A stretch of DNA of 64,000 nucleotides from JAUWKC01 sp035527845 (GTDB taxonomy: Bacteria > Planctomycetota > Phycisphaerae > Sedimentisphaerales > Anaerobacaceae). Positions 50,506 through 59,324 of the stretch are shown here, one piece after another (position 1 is the stretch's first letter; every line of letters starts with the position of its first letter). The notes under the pieces were generated by a model. That model saw only the letters and a list, made by a program, of their open reading frames with translations. It searched no databases and was not told the DNA's origin. Made by a program: the position numbers and the translations under genes. The stretch covers positions 62,001-126,000 of the forward strand of contig DATKZT010000076.1 in NCBI GenBank assembly GCA_035527845.1. Direction: 5' to 3'.

Positions 50506-51573
50506 CTACACCCTGTTCTTCCGCAGGCGGTAAATCAACGCCAGAACTTCCGCTACCGCCACGTACAATGTCTCCGGGATGGCGCTGCCCAGCTTTACTG
50601 TTGCATACATCGCTCTGGCCAGCTCCGGCCTTCGGATTATAGGAACACCGTAAGCCCGAGCTATCTCTTGAATTTTCCCCGCCAGGTGGTCTGCACCTTT
50701 TGCCACCACCACCGGCGCATCCATCGTCTTGGAGTCGTAACGCAACGCCACTGCCACGTGAGTCGGATTGACAAGCACAACTGTCGCCTTCGGCACTTCC
50801 GCCGAGATACGCCTCATCGCCATCTGCAACTGAATCCGCCGGATCCGACCCTTGACTTCAGGCGAGCCCTCCGTGTCCTTGCGCTCCTGCTTTACCTCCT
50901 GCCGTGTCATTTTCAGCTCTTCAATGTACTTCCACTTCTGGTAAAAAGTGTCCGCAATTGCTATCACCAGCAGCGCGATGCCCACCCGGATCATCAATCC
51001 CAGTATTAGCTTGCACATCAATTCCAGAATTTGTTCGGACCACGCCCACCGCAGCGACGCCAACGCATCAAGTTTGTCCCGCAGGTACAGCCACACCACT
51101 ATCGTCACGCAAAGCAGCTTCAGTACGGACGTCAAAAGATGTACCAGCGAGCGAGGATTTATCAGCTTTTTTAAGCCCGACCCCGGACTTATCAGGCTCC
51201 AATCCAGTCTTATCGCCTGTGGCGCGAAATTCGGCCCGCTCACGGCGACACAGGTCAGCACCGATGCCGCAGAAATTACCGCCAGGATCGGGCTGATAAC
51301 AAGTATCGAATCGATGACTTTCCCATTGATGAAACTGATGAACGCCTTGTTGCTCGAAAAAGCGCCGATCTCACCCGACAGGCCTTCTTTCACTTGCGCC
51401 GTCAGCCACTGCATCAGGGCAGGCGCCAGCAGAGTCACCGCCGCAACAAGTACCATAAGCGTCGCTACCGATGGCAGTTCCTGACTGTGCGGCACCTGGC
51501 CCTTCTGCCTCGCCTTCTGCAGTCTCTTTGACGTTGGTTGTTCTGTTTTTTCGGCGGCTGGTTGCTCCGGCAT
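50506..51573 (-). CDS. flhB: Flagellar export gate switch protein FlhB
   Basis: 355 residues, usual length. EKTEQPTSKRLQKARQKGQVPHSQEL is the standard start (core: TSKRLQKARQKGQVPHSQEL). Four membrane segments follow to about 215, then the cytoplasmic domain with MTRQEVKQERKDTEGSPEVKGRIR (core: EVKQERKDTEGSPEVKGRIR) and VVLVNPTHVAVALRYD. The NPTH self-cleavage motif is intact. FlhB switches export from hook to filament proteins. It lies between fliR and the flhA-like gene. Confidence 0.97.
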   Translation of the reverse strand: MPEQPAAEKTEQPTSKRLQKARQKGQVPHSQELPSVATLMVLVAAVTLLAPALMQWLTAQVKEGLSGEIGAFSSNKAFISFINGKVIDSILVISPILAVISAASVLTCVAVSGPNFAPQAIRLDWSLISPGSGLKKLINPRSLVHLLTSVLKLLCVTIVVWLYLRDKLDALASLRWAWSEQILELMCKLILGLMIRVGIALLVIAIADTFYQKWKYIEELKMTRQEVKQERKDTEGSPEVKGRIRRIQLQMAMRRISAEVPKATVVLVNPTHVAVALRYDSKTMDAPVVVAKGADHLAGKIQEIARAYGVPIIRRPELARAMYATVKLGSAIPETLYVAVAEVLALIYRLRKNRV

Positions 51574-51672
51574 AATTCAAACCTGTCAATCTTGGCCCGG
51601 TTTATAGATTCACAATTCCTCAGCCAACTCTACCTTCCATTCTTCCCGCTCCTTCCCATATTGGAAAACCTC

Positions 51673-52425
51673 TTACAAGGGCAGCAGTTTACCCATCCAG
51701 TCGGCGAATTCTGCCACAAAACCGCTGATAAACGGCAGAAATATCGCCGCCATTACCAATCCCAGCCCCACACGTAACGGCAGACTGACGAATAGAATGT
51801 TCATTTCCGGAACCATACGCGCCAAAACCGCCAATATTACCATCAATATTAAGAAAGCCGCCAGCATAGGCGCCGCTAATCTCAGCCCCGCCAGAAGCAG
51901 CACCGAACCCGCTTGAGTTACCCCCGCCGCCAGTGCCGGTATTGTCGGAGTGCTGCCCGCGGGAAATGTCTCGTAACTTCTTGAGATGACCGACAGGAAC
52001 AGATGATGACCGTTTGCACTTAGGAACAGGATTATAAATATCATCTCCAGAAGGCTCGCCAGCGGCTGCGCACGCTCGCCCGTCAGCGGGTCCAGTATCT
52101 CCGCCATCGCCAAACCCATTTCCCTCTCAATAATCCGCCCGCTGAAATTGACCGCCGAGAATAACGCCGCACCGATTAAGCCCAGCGCCAGCCCATACGT
52201 GGCTTCATTCGCAATAAGCAGTATAACCTCAACCGCGCAAACCTCTTCACGCTTGACGGCCGGCGCACTTATCATCGAAAAGAAAATCGCCAGCAGCAAC
52301 GTCATCGCAGCCTTGACGGTCGCAGGTATGGACTTCCACCCGAATACCGGAAGCACCAGAAAGAATGCTGAAATCCGTGTCAGCACCATTGAAAAAGAAA
52401 GAAGCTTTTCTGCCAACACTTCCAT
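51673..52425 (-). CDS. fliR: Flagellar export gate protein FliR
   Basis: 250 residues with about six membrane helices. FSMVLTRISAFFLVLPVFGW, ANEATYGLALGLIGAALFSA, MGLAMAEILDPLTGERAQPL and the C-terminal ARMVPEMNILFVSLPLRVGLG (core: MVPEMNILFVSLPLRVGLG) are FliR signatures. It makes one strand of the FliP5-FliQ4-FliR1 channel. Stop 3 bases from the end of fliQ start side; operon order fliO-P-Q-R-flhB. Confidence 0.96.
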   Translation of the reverse strand: MEVLAEKLLSFSMVLTRISAFFLVLPVFGWKSIPATVKAAMTLLLAIFFSMISAPAVKREEVCAVEVILLIANEATYGLALGLIGAALFSAVNFSGRIIEREMGLAMAEILDPLTGERAQPLASLLEMIFIILFLSANGHHLFLSVISRSYETFPAGSTPTIPALAAGVTQAGSVLLLAGLRLAAPMLAAFLILMVILAVLARMVPEMNILFVSLPLRVGLGLVMAAIFLPFISGFVAEFADWMGKLLPL

Positions 52426-52428
52426 CTC

Positions 52429-52698
52429 TCAGCTTCCGATATTTTGGATGTGCGCAAAGATTTCGTACGAAAATCCCAGTATCAGTTGCAGCATCCAGCC
52501 GCCGAACAGCAACATCACCGCACCCACGGCGAGGAGCTTCGGCACTATCGTCAACGTCATGTCCCGTATGGAGGTCACCGCCTGAAGCAGCGTCACCGCC
52601 ACGCCCACACCCATGCACGTAAGCAGAATCGGAGCAGACAAAAGAAGAGCTGTCTCAAGTGTGTGCCGGCCAAGATAGAGGGCAAAACTGCTGTCCAT
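52429..52698 (-). CDS. fliQ: Flagellar export gate protein FliQ
   Basis: 89 residues, two membrane hairpin helices. LETALLLSAPILLTCMGVGVAVTLLQAVTSIRDMTLTIVPK (core: VGVAVTLLQAVTSIRDMTLT) is the family signature, with the conserved Gln-Ala turn. It forms the outer part of the export channel. Between fliP and fliR. Confidence 0.96.
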   Translation of the reverse strand: MDSSFALYLGRHTLETALLLSAPILLTCMGVGVAVTLLQAVTSIRDMTLTIVPKLLAVGAVMLLFGGWMLQLILGFSYEIFAHIQNIGS

Positions 52699-52731
52699 TT
52701 GTCGTACTCCTGCAACAATAACTTCAACGCT

Positions 52732-53592
52732 TCATTTGAAACCCAGGCTCAGACTCTTCGCCAACAGACCCCACCCGTCCACCAGAATGAACAATATCAG
52801 CTTGAATGGCAGCGAAATCATCACCGGCGGCAGCATCATCATACCAGCGCTGAGCAGCACGCTCGCAATCACCATATCCAGCAGCAAAAAGGGTATGAAT
52901 AAAAGGCAGCCTATCTCGAACGCCGTCCGGAATTCGCTTATGATGAATGCCGGTATTACTATGTGCAGACCCACATCCATCGCACTCGTCGGAGGAGCTA
53001 TCTTTGCCATTTGAACGAAAAGAGCCAAATCCGCCTGCCGGCACTGACGAAGCATGAATTCCTTGATACAATTTCCTGCCGTCGTTGTGGCCGTCGGAAA
53101 ATCGATATTGTCCGAAAGATATGGCTGAATACTGACTTCATTGATCTTCGAAAATGTCGGAGCCATCGTATACAGCGTCAGAAACAACGCCAGGCCTATG
53201 ATAGCGATCGTCGGTGGTATGGTTTGCGTCGTCAGTGCCCGCCGGACAAAAGACAGCACGATGACTATCCGAGTAAACGACGTCATCATCACCAGAAGAC
53301 TTGGCAGGATCGCCAGGCCCGCGAAGATGATTACGAGTTTTACGGGGGTTGACCAGTCTCTGCTTTTTGCCTCATTCGCGGTCGCTTTGTCAATGACCAT
53401 CATCAAGTCGCCGATGCTCGGTACGCCATTTGCCGGACTGCTTGTCCCCGAAGCCCCGCTCTGGCCCACCAGCCCCGACACATCCACTTTGCCCATCTGC
53501 ATGGAAGGGCTTTTGACTTGACCCAAAGATAAACCGGCCGACATCAAGACAACAAATGACCAAACCAGTATTTTGGAAGACTTACCGACCAT
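52732..53592 (-). CDS. fliP: Flagellar export gate protein FliP
   Basis: 286 residues with a cleavable N-terminal segment (ILVWSFVVLMSAGLSLGQV). The core has SLLVMMTSFTRIVIVLSFVRR, LTTQTIPPTIAIIGLALFLT and FIPFLLLDMVIASVLLSAGMMMLPPVMISLPFK (core: LLLDMVIASVLLSAGMMMLP), all standard FliP. It forms the core pentamer of the export channel. 19 bases after fliO. Confidence 0.97.
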   Translation of the reverse strand: MVGKSSKILVWSFVVLMSAGLSLGQVKSPSMQMGKVDVSGLVGQSGASGTSSPANGVPSIGDLMMVIDKATANEAKSRDWSTPVKLVIIFAGLAILPSLLVMMTSFTRIVIVLSFVRRALTTQTIPPTIAIIGLALFLTLYTMAPTFSKINEVSIQPYLSDNIDFPTATTTAGNCIKEFMLRQCRQADLALFVQMAKIAPPTSAMDVGLHIVIPAFIISEFRTAFEIGCLLFIPFLLLDMVIASVLLSAGMMMLPPVMISLPFKLILFILVDGWGLLAKSLSLGFK

Positions 53593-53611
53593 TTATCCTC
53601 CGAAAGTCTCG

Positions 53612-54070
53612 CTACTCTTCTTCCGACAGCTCACTCTCAGACAGGGCTTCAGTTACGTTTGCCAGCATGATGATGTTTTCATTTGTACTGCCCACAAGAA
53701 ACCGCTGATTGCCTATCTTAACTAAGTGTACCGCCTTCCTCGGGCCCAGATGCGCTGTTTCGACAATCCGAATCTCTCTGCCTGGCAGGTTGGTGAGTTT
53801 TGGCAGGAACTTCTTCGAAACGTAAATCGCTGCCGCCCCAAAAGCGGCCACAATCAAAACGGCTATTACCGTCTTGGAAACCAAATCCCCCGTCCCCAAG
53901 TCGTTTCTTTGTGACCATAGATTGGCGTCATTCGCGAACAGCGAACCGGCTTCGAATCCGACCTTCTCCGCCGGCGCCGCACCCCTTCCGGCCGAGCGAG
54001 CCACTATCAGACCGCTGATTAACGCCGCCGCTGCCAAAAACGCAACGATTTTTGTCTTGTGTCCCGCCAC
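53612..54070 (-). CDS. fliO: FliO-type membrane protein
   Basis: 152 residues. Two membrane segments: about 7-25 (IVAFLAAAALISGLIVARS) and about 67-87 (TVIAVLIVAAFGAAAIYVSKK). The C-terminal cytoplasmic part reads GREIRIVETAHLGPRKAVHLVKIGNQRFLVG (core: ETAHLGPRKAVHLVKIGNQR), the FliO landmark. FliO stabilises FliP during assembly. It is first in the operon behind a sigma-54-like promoter. Confidence 0.9.
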   Translation of the reverse strand: MAGHKTKIVAFLAAAALISGLIVARSAGRGAAPAEKVGFEAGSLFANDANLWSQRNDLGTGDLVSKTVIAVLIVAAFGAAAIYVSKKFLPKLTNLPGREIRIVETAHLGPRKAVHLVKIGNQRFLVGSTNENIIMLANVTEALSESELSEEE

Positions 54071-54143
54071 GCTATCTAACGCACCACGGAATCATCAGGT
54101 CGCCGCCCCCACGCACGGGGCCGGCTTACGAAACCTCTATGCA

Positions 54144-54158
54144 GCAAATAGTGTGCCG
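54144..54158 (-). promoter_or_regulatory. Sigma-54-like promoter of fliO-fliP-fliQ-fliR-flhB
   Basis: On the minus strand CGGCAC-ACTAT-TTGC, one base off the -24/-12 consensus. It lies about 74 bases ahead of the fliO start (54070); transcription would begin near 54132. Confidence 0.7.
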
Positions 54159-54277
54159 GACACCAGGAAAAAACGCCGCCAGCGCCCCCACCCCGGTCCG
54201 CTTCACATTTGTAGCTCGATTTTCTGCCTGCATCCCTGCCGCCCCTTCTTGCTGAATCGTCTCTACTGCCCGTTCTC

Positions 54278-54297
54278 ATTCCCGCGAAAGCGGGAAT
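54278..54297. repeat. dRS3-type inverted repeat
   Basis: ATTCCCGC-GAAA-GCGGGAAT, perfect 8-base arms; the ATTCCC-N8-GGGAAT form is that of Neisseria dRS3 and similar dispersed repeats. Related element at 28766-28785. Confidence 0.75.
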
Positions 54298-54489
54298 CCA
54301 GGCCCCTGTAAGCCTTAGAAACCCAATAGCCTGCATCCTTACCTGCAAGTATGAATTCACCCCCCTGACGCCGATTTCCACCCTCAATCACGACAAGAAT
54401 CCCAAATGTTGTCGAAAATCTTTACACCCTCTTACAGCAGTTGCCGCCTTGGTATTGAGCCTGCCCCTTGCCTACTCTGCCGCCATGGA

Positions 54490-55215
54490 CTATTCGCCCC
54501 CCCTGAGGACCGCGATCAATATCTGTGACTGTCCGTAAATGGGACTGTCCGGCTGCACCCAACATCCACCCGAACCTGCCCCCCACGAATAGACCGGCCA
54601 TTGGGACCCTGAGCTTTCTTTCAAAAAGTCCGCTACCCCTTGCGCTCGTTTCGCAGAGAGTATCCACTGTTCTTTCTCGCTTCGCTCATCGCCCGCCAGA
54701 CCAAGAACGTAAAGCTTCACAGCTTCAGAATCCCTGTCCTGCTGCAAGTTCAGGCAGAATTCTGCCAGGAACCTCTTGCCCGGCTCGTTCAGCATCGCCT
54801 CCCCAGGCCCAAAACGAATGCTCGTTACCGAAAAGCTGTTCTTCTCCGCCACTAATTGTGAAGGTGCCGTCGTCACGGAACGGTTGATCTTCTTGAAAAT
54901 CCGGCGCACCTCTTCATCGCCCGCATCAATCGTCCTGTCCTCATATAGCCTGTCAGGTCTCTCTATGAAGTATTTGATTTTCACCTGCCCGAAGTTGGGC
55001 CTTTGAATTCCTCCCAGAAGTATCCCTACGCCAAACTCGTTTATTGACTGCAAGAATGAATCCCGCCCCACGTTATAAAGCTCCGGATCCTGGACAGTCG
55101 CTAACGACAGCAGCATTACAAAAAAGGTCAGCAGCAGCGTCACCATGTCTGAATACGTCACGATGTACGCCGGAACCGGCGAACCTTTTTCCTCTTCCAC
55201 ACGCTCACGAGTCAA
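54490..55215 (-). CDS. Second MotB-type stator protein
   Basis: 241 residues from TTG 55215, which overlaps the stop of the first motB (TTGA); a GTG at 55200 is an alternative. Membrane helix with the ion-binding Asp: YIVTYSDMVTLLLTFFVMLL (residues about 19-38). The periplasmic part has an OmpA-like region (SVTSIRFGPGEAMLNEPGKR, WILSAKRAQGVADFLKES), but the end (VYSWGAGSGGCW) departs from the peptidoglycan-binding motif. It would pair with MotA, or with the other MotB, in the stator. It is the third gene of motA-motB-motB. Confidence 0.85.
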   Translation of the reverse strand: MTRERVEEEKGSPVPAYIVTYSDMVTLLLTFFVMLLSLATVQDPELYNVGRDSFLQSINEFGVGILLGGIQRPNFGQVKIKYFIERPDRLYEDRTIDAGDEEVRRIFKKINRSVTTAPSQLVAEKNSFSVTSIRFGPGEAMLNEPGKRFLAEFCLNLQQDRDSEAVKLYVLGLAGDERSEKEQWILSAKRAQGVADFLKESSGSQWPVYSWGAGSGGCWVQPDSPIYGQSQILIAVLRGGE

Positions 55216-55913
55216 TTGTAAATGCTCCGTTCCAACAGGACAATTTCAAGTACGCGCCCCGCCGCCTCCGGCCGACCTCGTTTGCTGGGCTCCACGTCTT
55301 CTATAGGTACTGTGTTCGATGCGGATATACTGAACCATCTCTTGTCCAGGCCCCCTTTCCCCGTCAGGTAGCTCATTACCGCCCACGAACGCTCCAGACC
55401 GGACTCCCCACCGCCCTCGTCGGCCTCCAGCCCGTTCTCGCTTATCACTATCCTGTGCGGCGCTTCCTTCAATAACGCCGCCAGCGCCGAAAGAGTCCGG
55501 CGCCCTTCCAGCGAAATAGCTGCCCCTTTGCCCCAAAAGACCTTCTTGGAAGGTACCAGGAACACCTTTCTGCTCCGAAAGTCTTCCGGCTCCGTCTCTT
55601 CTTTTTGTCTGTCTTCCAGCCCGGTTACGAGCGTGGGTTTCTCGCTGCCCTTGTCGAGTTCTGCGGTATGCAAGATTTGCTGAGTGGGCAAAAATGCGTC
55701 TTTGCTTCCCCCCAGCACACCGCTGACCGACGGCATAGCCCCGCCAAAGATTGACTTGAGCTTCTTAAAAGTCTTCTCATCAAAAGATGAAAAACTCAAA
55801 AGCAGCACAAAAAACGTCAGCAGCAGCGTCATGCAATCGCTGAAAGTCACCATCCATTCCGGCGCACCACTGGAATCATCCGCTTCTACACGTCTTTTCA
55901 CAAGGCCTGCCAT
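55212..55913 (-). CDS. motB: MotB-type stator protein
   Basis: 233 residues from ATG 55913; the frame is open far upstream inside motA, but that is a shadow. EWMVTFSDCMTLLLTFFVLLLS has the conserved Asp (SD) of the ion path. A linker with a possible plug follows (EKTFKKLKSIFGGAMPS), then an OmpA/MotB C-terminal domain (AISLEGRRTLSALAALLKEA, ESGLERSWAVMSYLTGKGGL, GRVLEIVLLERSIYN). It starts in the stop codon of motA (TAATG), so translation is coupled. It anchors the stator to peptidoglycan. Confidence 0.9.
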   Translation of the reverse strand: MAGLVKRRVEADDSSGAPEWMVTFSDCMTLLLTFFVLLLSFSSFDEKTFKKLKSIFGGAMPSVSGVLGGSKDAFLPTQQILHTAELDKGSEKPTLVTGLEDRQKEETEPEDFRSRKVFLVPSKKVFWGKGAAISLEGRRTLSALAALLKEAPHRIVISENGLEADEGGGESGLERSWAVMSYLTGKGGLDKRWFSISASNTVPIEDVEPSKRGRPEAAGRVLEIVLLERSIYN

Positions 55914-56683
55914 TATACTAACGCCTTGACTTCCTGACGCCTGCTCTGTGAGACAAATACGTGCATCTTCTCCCGGACGTCCGTCGGATTGTCCCCTTGA
56001 GCTATCGCGCACACCCCTTCGAGGATCATTTCCATCGTGGTTGTTTCTGCCTTGGAATAGATTCCTAACTTGCCCGCCAGAGGGATGAATATCAGATTGG
56101 CCGCCAACGCCCCATAAAAAGTTGTGATCAAGGCAACCGCCATCCCGCCCCCGATTTTCTCGGGCGAATCCAGGCTCCTGAGCATTTGAATCAAACCGAT
56201 GAGTGTACCTATCATCCCGAAAGCGGGCGCAGAAGAACCCATAAACTCCAGAAGCTTCTTTCCCCCGGAGTGTCGGTCCTGCAGGTATTGAATCTCCGGA
56301 GACAAAAGCTGCCGAATCTCTTCCGACTCGCGCCCGTCCACAAGCATCTGTAAGCCCTTCATGAAGAACAGACTGTCCAGCTTCGAAATCTCCTGCTCCA
56401 GGGCCAGCGCTCCGTCGCGCCTGTTTATTGCCGCGAAGTTGACCATTTTCTGAATCAGCTCCGACTGCGGCGGGATCTTCGCAACCAACGTCTTCTTGAT
56501 TATTGAGAATATCCCTAAAAACTGGGGCAGAGAAAAATGAATCAGCGTCGCACACAGCATTCCGCCAATCGTGATTGCCATGGAGGGGACGTGGATGAAA
56601 ATCCGCCAGCCGCCTCCGGCCACGATGGCCGTAGTAATTACCAGAAAGCCAAGCAGTATTCCAACTATCGTCGCTATATCCAC
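55913..56683 (-). CDS. motA: Stator proton/sodium channel protein MotA
   Basis: 256 residues from GTG 56683, with AGAGGA eight bases upstream; a TTG at 56701 would overlap the motE stop and precede that site. Four membrane segments: IATIVGILLGFLVITTAIVA, MAITIGGMLCATLIHF, APAFGMIGTLIGLIQMLRSL and GGGMAVALITTFYGALAANL, the last two the typical MotA/PomA pore. The cytoplasmic loop (about 80-150) carries DRHSGGKKLLEFMGSSAP. It pairs with MotB to turn the rotor. Confidence 0.95.
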   Translation of the reverse strand: MDIATIVGILLGFLVITTAIVAGGGWRIFIHVPSMAITIGGMLCATLIHFSLPQFLGIFSIIKKTLVAKIPPQSELIQKMVNFAAINRRDGALALEQEISKLDSLFFMKGLQMLVDGRESEEIRQLLSPEIQYLQDRHSGGKKLLEFMGSSAPAFGMIGTLIGLIQMLRSLDSPEKIGGGMAVALITTFYGALAANLIFIPLAGKLGIYSKAETTTMEMILEGVCAIAQGDNPTDVREKMHVFVSQSRRQEVKALV

Positions 56684-56687
56684 GCAA

Positions 56688-57419
56688 CTATTCCTCTTCA
56701 ATTACCTGCTTTAATCTTTCGCAGAGAGTTGCCGCCAGCCTCGGCTGAGAATTCACCAGTTCGGCCAATACTTTGGCCTTGGTCTTTTCCGCCATGTAAT
56801 ACAGAATCCTGACCGCGCCATCCACATCGCTGTTACTGCCTCCCATCATCCCTTTTTTTGACTGTGCATCTTCGCTCGAACACATGCTGCTTAGTATCTT
56901 GCCTGCACTGCTCACGTCCATTTTGTCGTATGTCGCGGCTATCGACACCAGATTTGCTCTCTCAGCTTTGCCGACCTCGAGTCTGCTCTTGAGCAGTTTA
57001 TCCCGCTCACTCTTGAGGCTCGCAACCATGGAAGCCAGTTCTGCTCGAAGATTGTTGAGGTTATCAATATCTTTCTTCAGCATCTCATGAGCAATTTGCA
57101 GCCTTTGCTCTTCTGTCTGGAGACCCGCCAGCTTGTTGTTATAGTCCCGCATGCTCTCCTGGATTTCATAAACCAGGCTCCGGAGCTGCTGTTCGGGCAT
57201 GCCTTTCTTTATCTTGCTGCCGCTTCCACCAGGAATATCAATCGCGTTTCCCGGCTGCGGCACCACAAAGCTCTCCTGCGACATGACTTCCGGCTGGTTT
57301 AGCTCCGCCCCGCCGGGTGCCGGACCCGCCGGAACTGTTCTTGTCAACCACGCGAAGGCAAAACCTCCGCCCAGGCTTATCAGACCCGCCAACGTCGTTA
57401 TTATCATTTTCTTGCTCAC
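56688..57419 (-). CDS. motE: MotE-family motility protein
   Basis: 243 residues. One N-terminal membrane segment (IITTLAGLISLGGGFAFAWL), then a coiled coil (about 80-150: VYEIQESMRDYNNKLAGLQ, LKSERDKLLKSRLEVGKAER) and a C-terminal helical domain YDKMDVSSAGKILSSMCSSE, VRILYYMAEKTKAKVLAELV, which follows the MotE/MgtE-N pattern. MotE acts as a periplasmic chaperone for stator proteins in some bacteria. Placed between fliJ and motA, as expected. Confidence 0.85.
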   Translation of the reverse strand: MSKKMIITTLAGLISLGGGFAFAWLTRTVPAGPAPGGAELNQPEVMSQESFVVPQPGNAIDIPGGSGSKIKKGMPEQQLRSLVYEIQESMRDYNNKLAGLQTEEQRLQIAHEMLKKDIDNLNNLRAELASMVASLKSERDKLLKSRLEVGKAERANLVSIAATYDKMDVSSAGKILSSMCSSEDAQSKKGMMGGSNSDVDGAVRILYYMAEKTKAKVLAELVNSQPRLAATLCERLKQVIEEE

Positions 57420-57423
57420 AGGC

Positions 57424-57903
57424 TCATTCTCCTAATCTGCTGCTCCCGTATTTGCAAAATGAATTCCTCTCTCGAGCAAAGGAAATCCCGGCTATCTCGT
57501 TCAACTCCTTTTGCTCGCCTTTTTCCTCTTCCTCTATGAATCTCCTTTTTGCCTCGGCTCGCAGTCTTTCCAGACCTTCTTTCGACTTCTTGAGCTCCAA
57601 AAGCTCCATCATTGTTTTTCGCTGTTGCGATTCCAGCTCACTCACTCTATTCTTGAGCATCTTAATCCGCTCTTCACTTGCCAGGGAATATTTCAAAAAA
57701 AACTCCTGTTCACTCAGCCTCTTACGAGGCGCTTGCCCGGCTACACGTGAGATCATATTGCTCAGTATTCTCTGCTGCGCCAACAGTTGACCCCTCGCCT
57801 CGGCCAGCTTTTCCATTATCTTTATCAATTCTGCCCTCTTCGTTTGCTCCTTCTTCGCCCTTATCTCAAGAACACGTTGCAGTCGCCACACAAATCGTTT
57901 CAT
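57424..57903 (-). CDS. fliJ: Export ATPase stalk protein FliJ
   Basis: 159 residues, helical throughout: FVWRLQRVLEIRAKKEQTKR, EKLAEARGQLLAQQRILSNM, EERIKMLKNRVSELESQQRK and GLERLRAEAKRRFIEEEEKG, the two-helix coiled coil of FliJ. Size and position directly after fliI (62 bases) fit. It links the FliI ring to FlhA. Confidence 0.85.
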   Translation of the reverse strand: MKRFVWRLQRVLEIRAKKEQTKRAELIKIMEKLAEARGQLLAQQRILSNMISRVAGQAPRKRLSEQEFFLKYSLASEERIKMLKNRVSELESQQRKTMMELLELKKSKEGLERLRAEAKRRFIEEEEKGEQKELNEIAGISFARERNSFCKYGSSRLGE

Positions 57904-57965
57904 TCACACCTGCCTTCAATGGTGCGCTGCAGTATCCCGTCATCACATGACCCACGCCTGCACTT

Positions 57966-59321
57966 TCATGCTCTCAACAAATCGTCCCATGACCCGGTAA
58001 TTGCAGTCAGCCGGCGCACAGTTTCTTCAAAGTCCGTTCTTTCACGAACAGGCTGAATCAGAAAATTGTTTATCTTTTCAATCAACGTAATCGCTCCGTC
58101 AATGCGACGATTGCTGCCCGGCGAAAACGCGCCGATGTTTATCAAATCTTCGGCGTCCCTGTATGTGGCGTATATCTCTTTCAGCTTTTGTGCTGCCAGC
58201 TTGTGCGCCTCACTCGTGACCATCGGCATCAATCGGCTTACGCTTGCCAGGATGTCCACCGCAGGATAATGTCCTCTTTCAGCCAGCTTCCGCGACAGCA
58301 CTATGTGCCCGTCCAACAGGCTCCTCGCGCTGTCCGCCACCGGGTCCCCCAGGTCGTCGTTTTCAACCAGAACCGTTAGAATCCCCGTGATGCTCCCGCT
58401 CCCCGTGCAGCCCAAACGCTCCACAAGCCTTGGCATCAGCGAAAAGACGCTCGGGCAGTACCCCTTTGTGGCAGGCGGCTCGCCTGCCGCAAGACCTATC
58501 TCACGCTGCGCTTGTGCGAAACGCGTAAGCGAATCCATCATGAATAAAACGTCTTTGCACCTGTCCCTGAAATATTCCGCGATCGCCACTGCCATGAAAC
58601 CCGCCTTTACACGCTGAACAGGAGGCGAATCCGACGTCGCAACGACTACCACGCTCCGCTCCAACCCGTCGGCACCCAGGTCTTCTTCCAAAAATTCCCG
58701 GACCTCCCGCCCGCGCTCCCCGATCAATGCCACTACGTTGACAGACGCCTCACTCGAATTCGCAATATCACCCAGAAGAACGCTCTTGCCTACTCCGCTG
58801 CCTGAAAAAATACCCATTCGCTGTCCCTTGCCACACGTTAACAACCCGTCCATTGCCCTGATTCCCAACGCCAGCGGCGCGGTGATCTTTTCTCGGCTCA
58901 AAGGCGCCGGACTATTTGCATCTAATGCCTTCTTATCACCTCCCAATAGCGGCCCTTTGGCGTCGATAGGTTCCCCAAGACCATTAACCACCCTGCCCAG
59001 GACCCTTTCACTAAGCGTGATATAGCGGGGCGTAATCCTCGCAGTCACCGCGTCACCCGCCGATATACCTTCTATGTGCTCCAGCGGAAGCAGGATAAGA
59101 TTGTCGTGATGAAAGCCCACCACTTCGCCAAGGACACGACGACCGTCCCGAATATGAATCTCGCAAAGTTCACCTAAGCCCACCATCGGACCCGTGGATT
59201 CGACCGTCAGGCCGGACACTCGCACCACGTACCCTTGGTAGTTGGACAAATTCACGCCCCGTAACGCCGCATGAAACTTCTCAAAATCTACTAAACAGCT
59301 ATCCGTTCCGCTCGTTGCCAT
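57966..59321 (-). CDS. fliI: Flagellar export ATPase FliI
   Basis: 451 residues, standard length. Walker A in GIFSGSGVGKSVLLGDIA; VALIGERGREVREFLEEDLG; Walker B region DVLFMMDSLTRFAQAQREIG; the FliI-specific GEPPATKGYCPSVFSLMPRL and SIDARGAINPAIDIL-like part (ERGHYPAVDILASVSRLMP). It hydrolyses ATP and hands substrates to the gate. Starts 4 bases after fliH. Confidence 0.97.
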   Translation of the reverse strand: MATSGTDSCLVDFEKFHAALRGVNLSNYQGYVVRVSGLTVESTGPMVGLGELCEIHIRDGRRVLGEVVGFHHDNLILLPLEHIEGISAGDAVTARITPRYITLSERVLGRVVNGLGEPIDAKGPLLGGDKKALDANSPAPLSREKITAPLALGIRAMDGLLTCGKGQRMGIFSGSGVGKSVLLGDIANSSEASVNVVALIGERGREVREFLEEDLGADGLERSVVVVATSDSPPVQRVKAGFMAVAIAEYFRDRCKDVLFMMDSLTRFAQAQREIGLAAGEPPATKGYCPSVFSLMPRLVERLGCTGSGSITGILTVLVENDDLGDPVADSARSLLDGHIVLSRKLAERGHYPAVDILASVSRLMPMVTSEAHKLAAQKLKEIYATYRDAEDLINIGAFSPGSNRRIDGAITLIEKINNFLIQPVRERTDFEETVRRLTAITGSWDDLLRA

Positions 59322-59324
59322 TGA

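Larger units (their letters stand above)
54071..54489. other. Intergenic region between motB-like gene and fliO
   Basis: No supported gene. It contains the sigma-54-like promoter at 54144-54158 and a dRS3-like repeat at 54278-54297. A short reverse frame (54422-54667) runs into the motB-like gene and has no product similarity. Confidence 0.5.

Noticed and set aside
54071..54489. CRISPR or phage attachment repeats between motB and fliO
   Set aside because: Only a single short inverted repeat occurs; no regular spacing or integrase gene.
55914..56687. Open frame joining upstream of motB, giving a 491-residue product
   Set aside because: The extra N-terminal part lies inside motA in another frame and has no family likeness; the ATG at 55913 starts a normal MotB.
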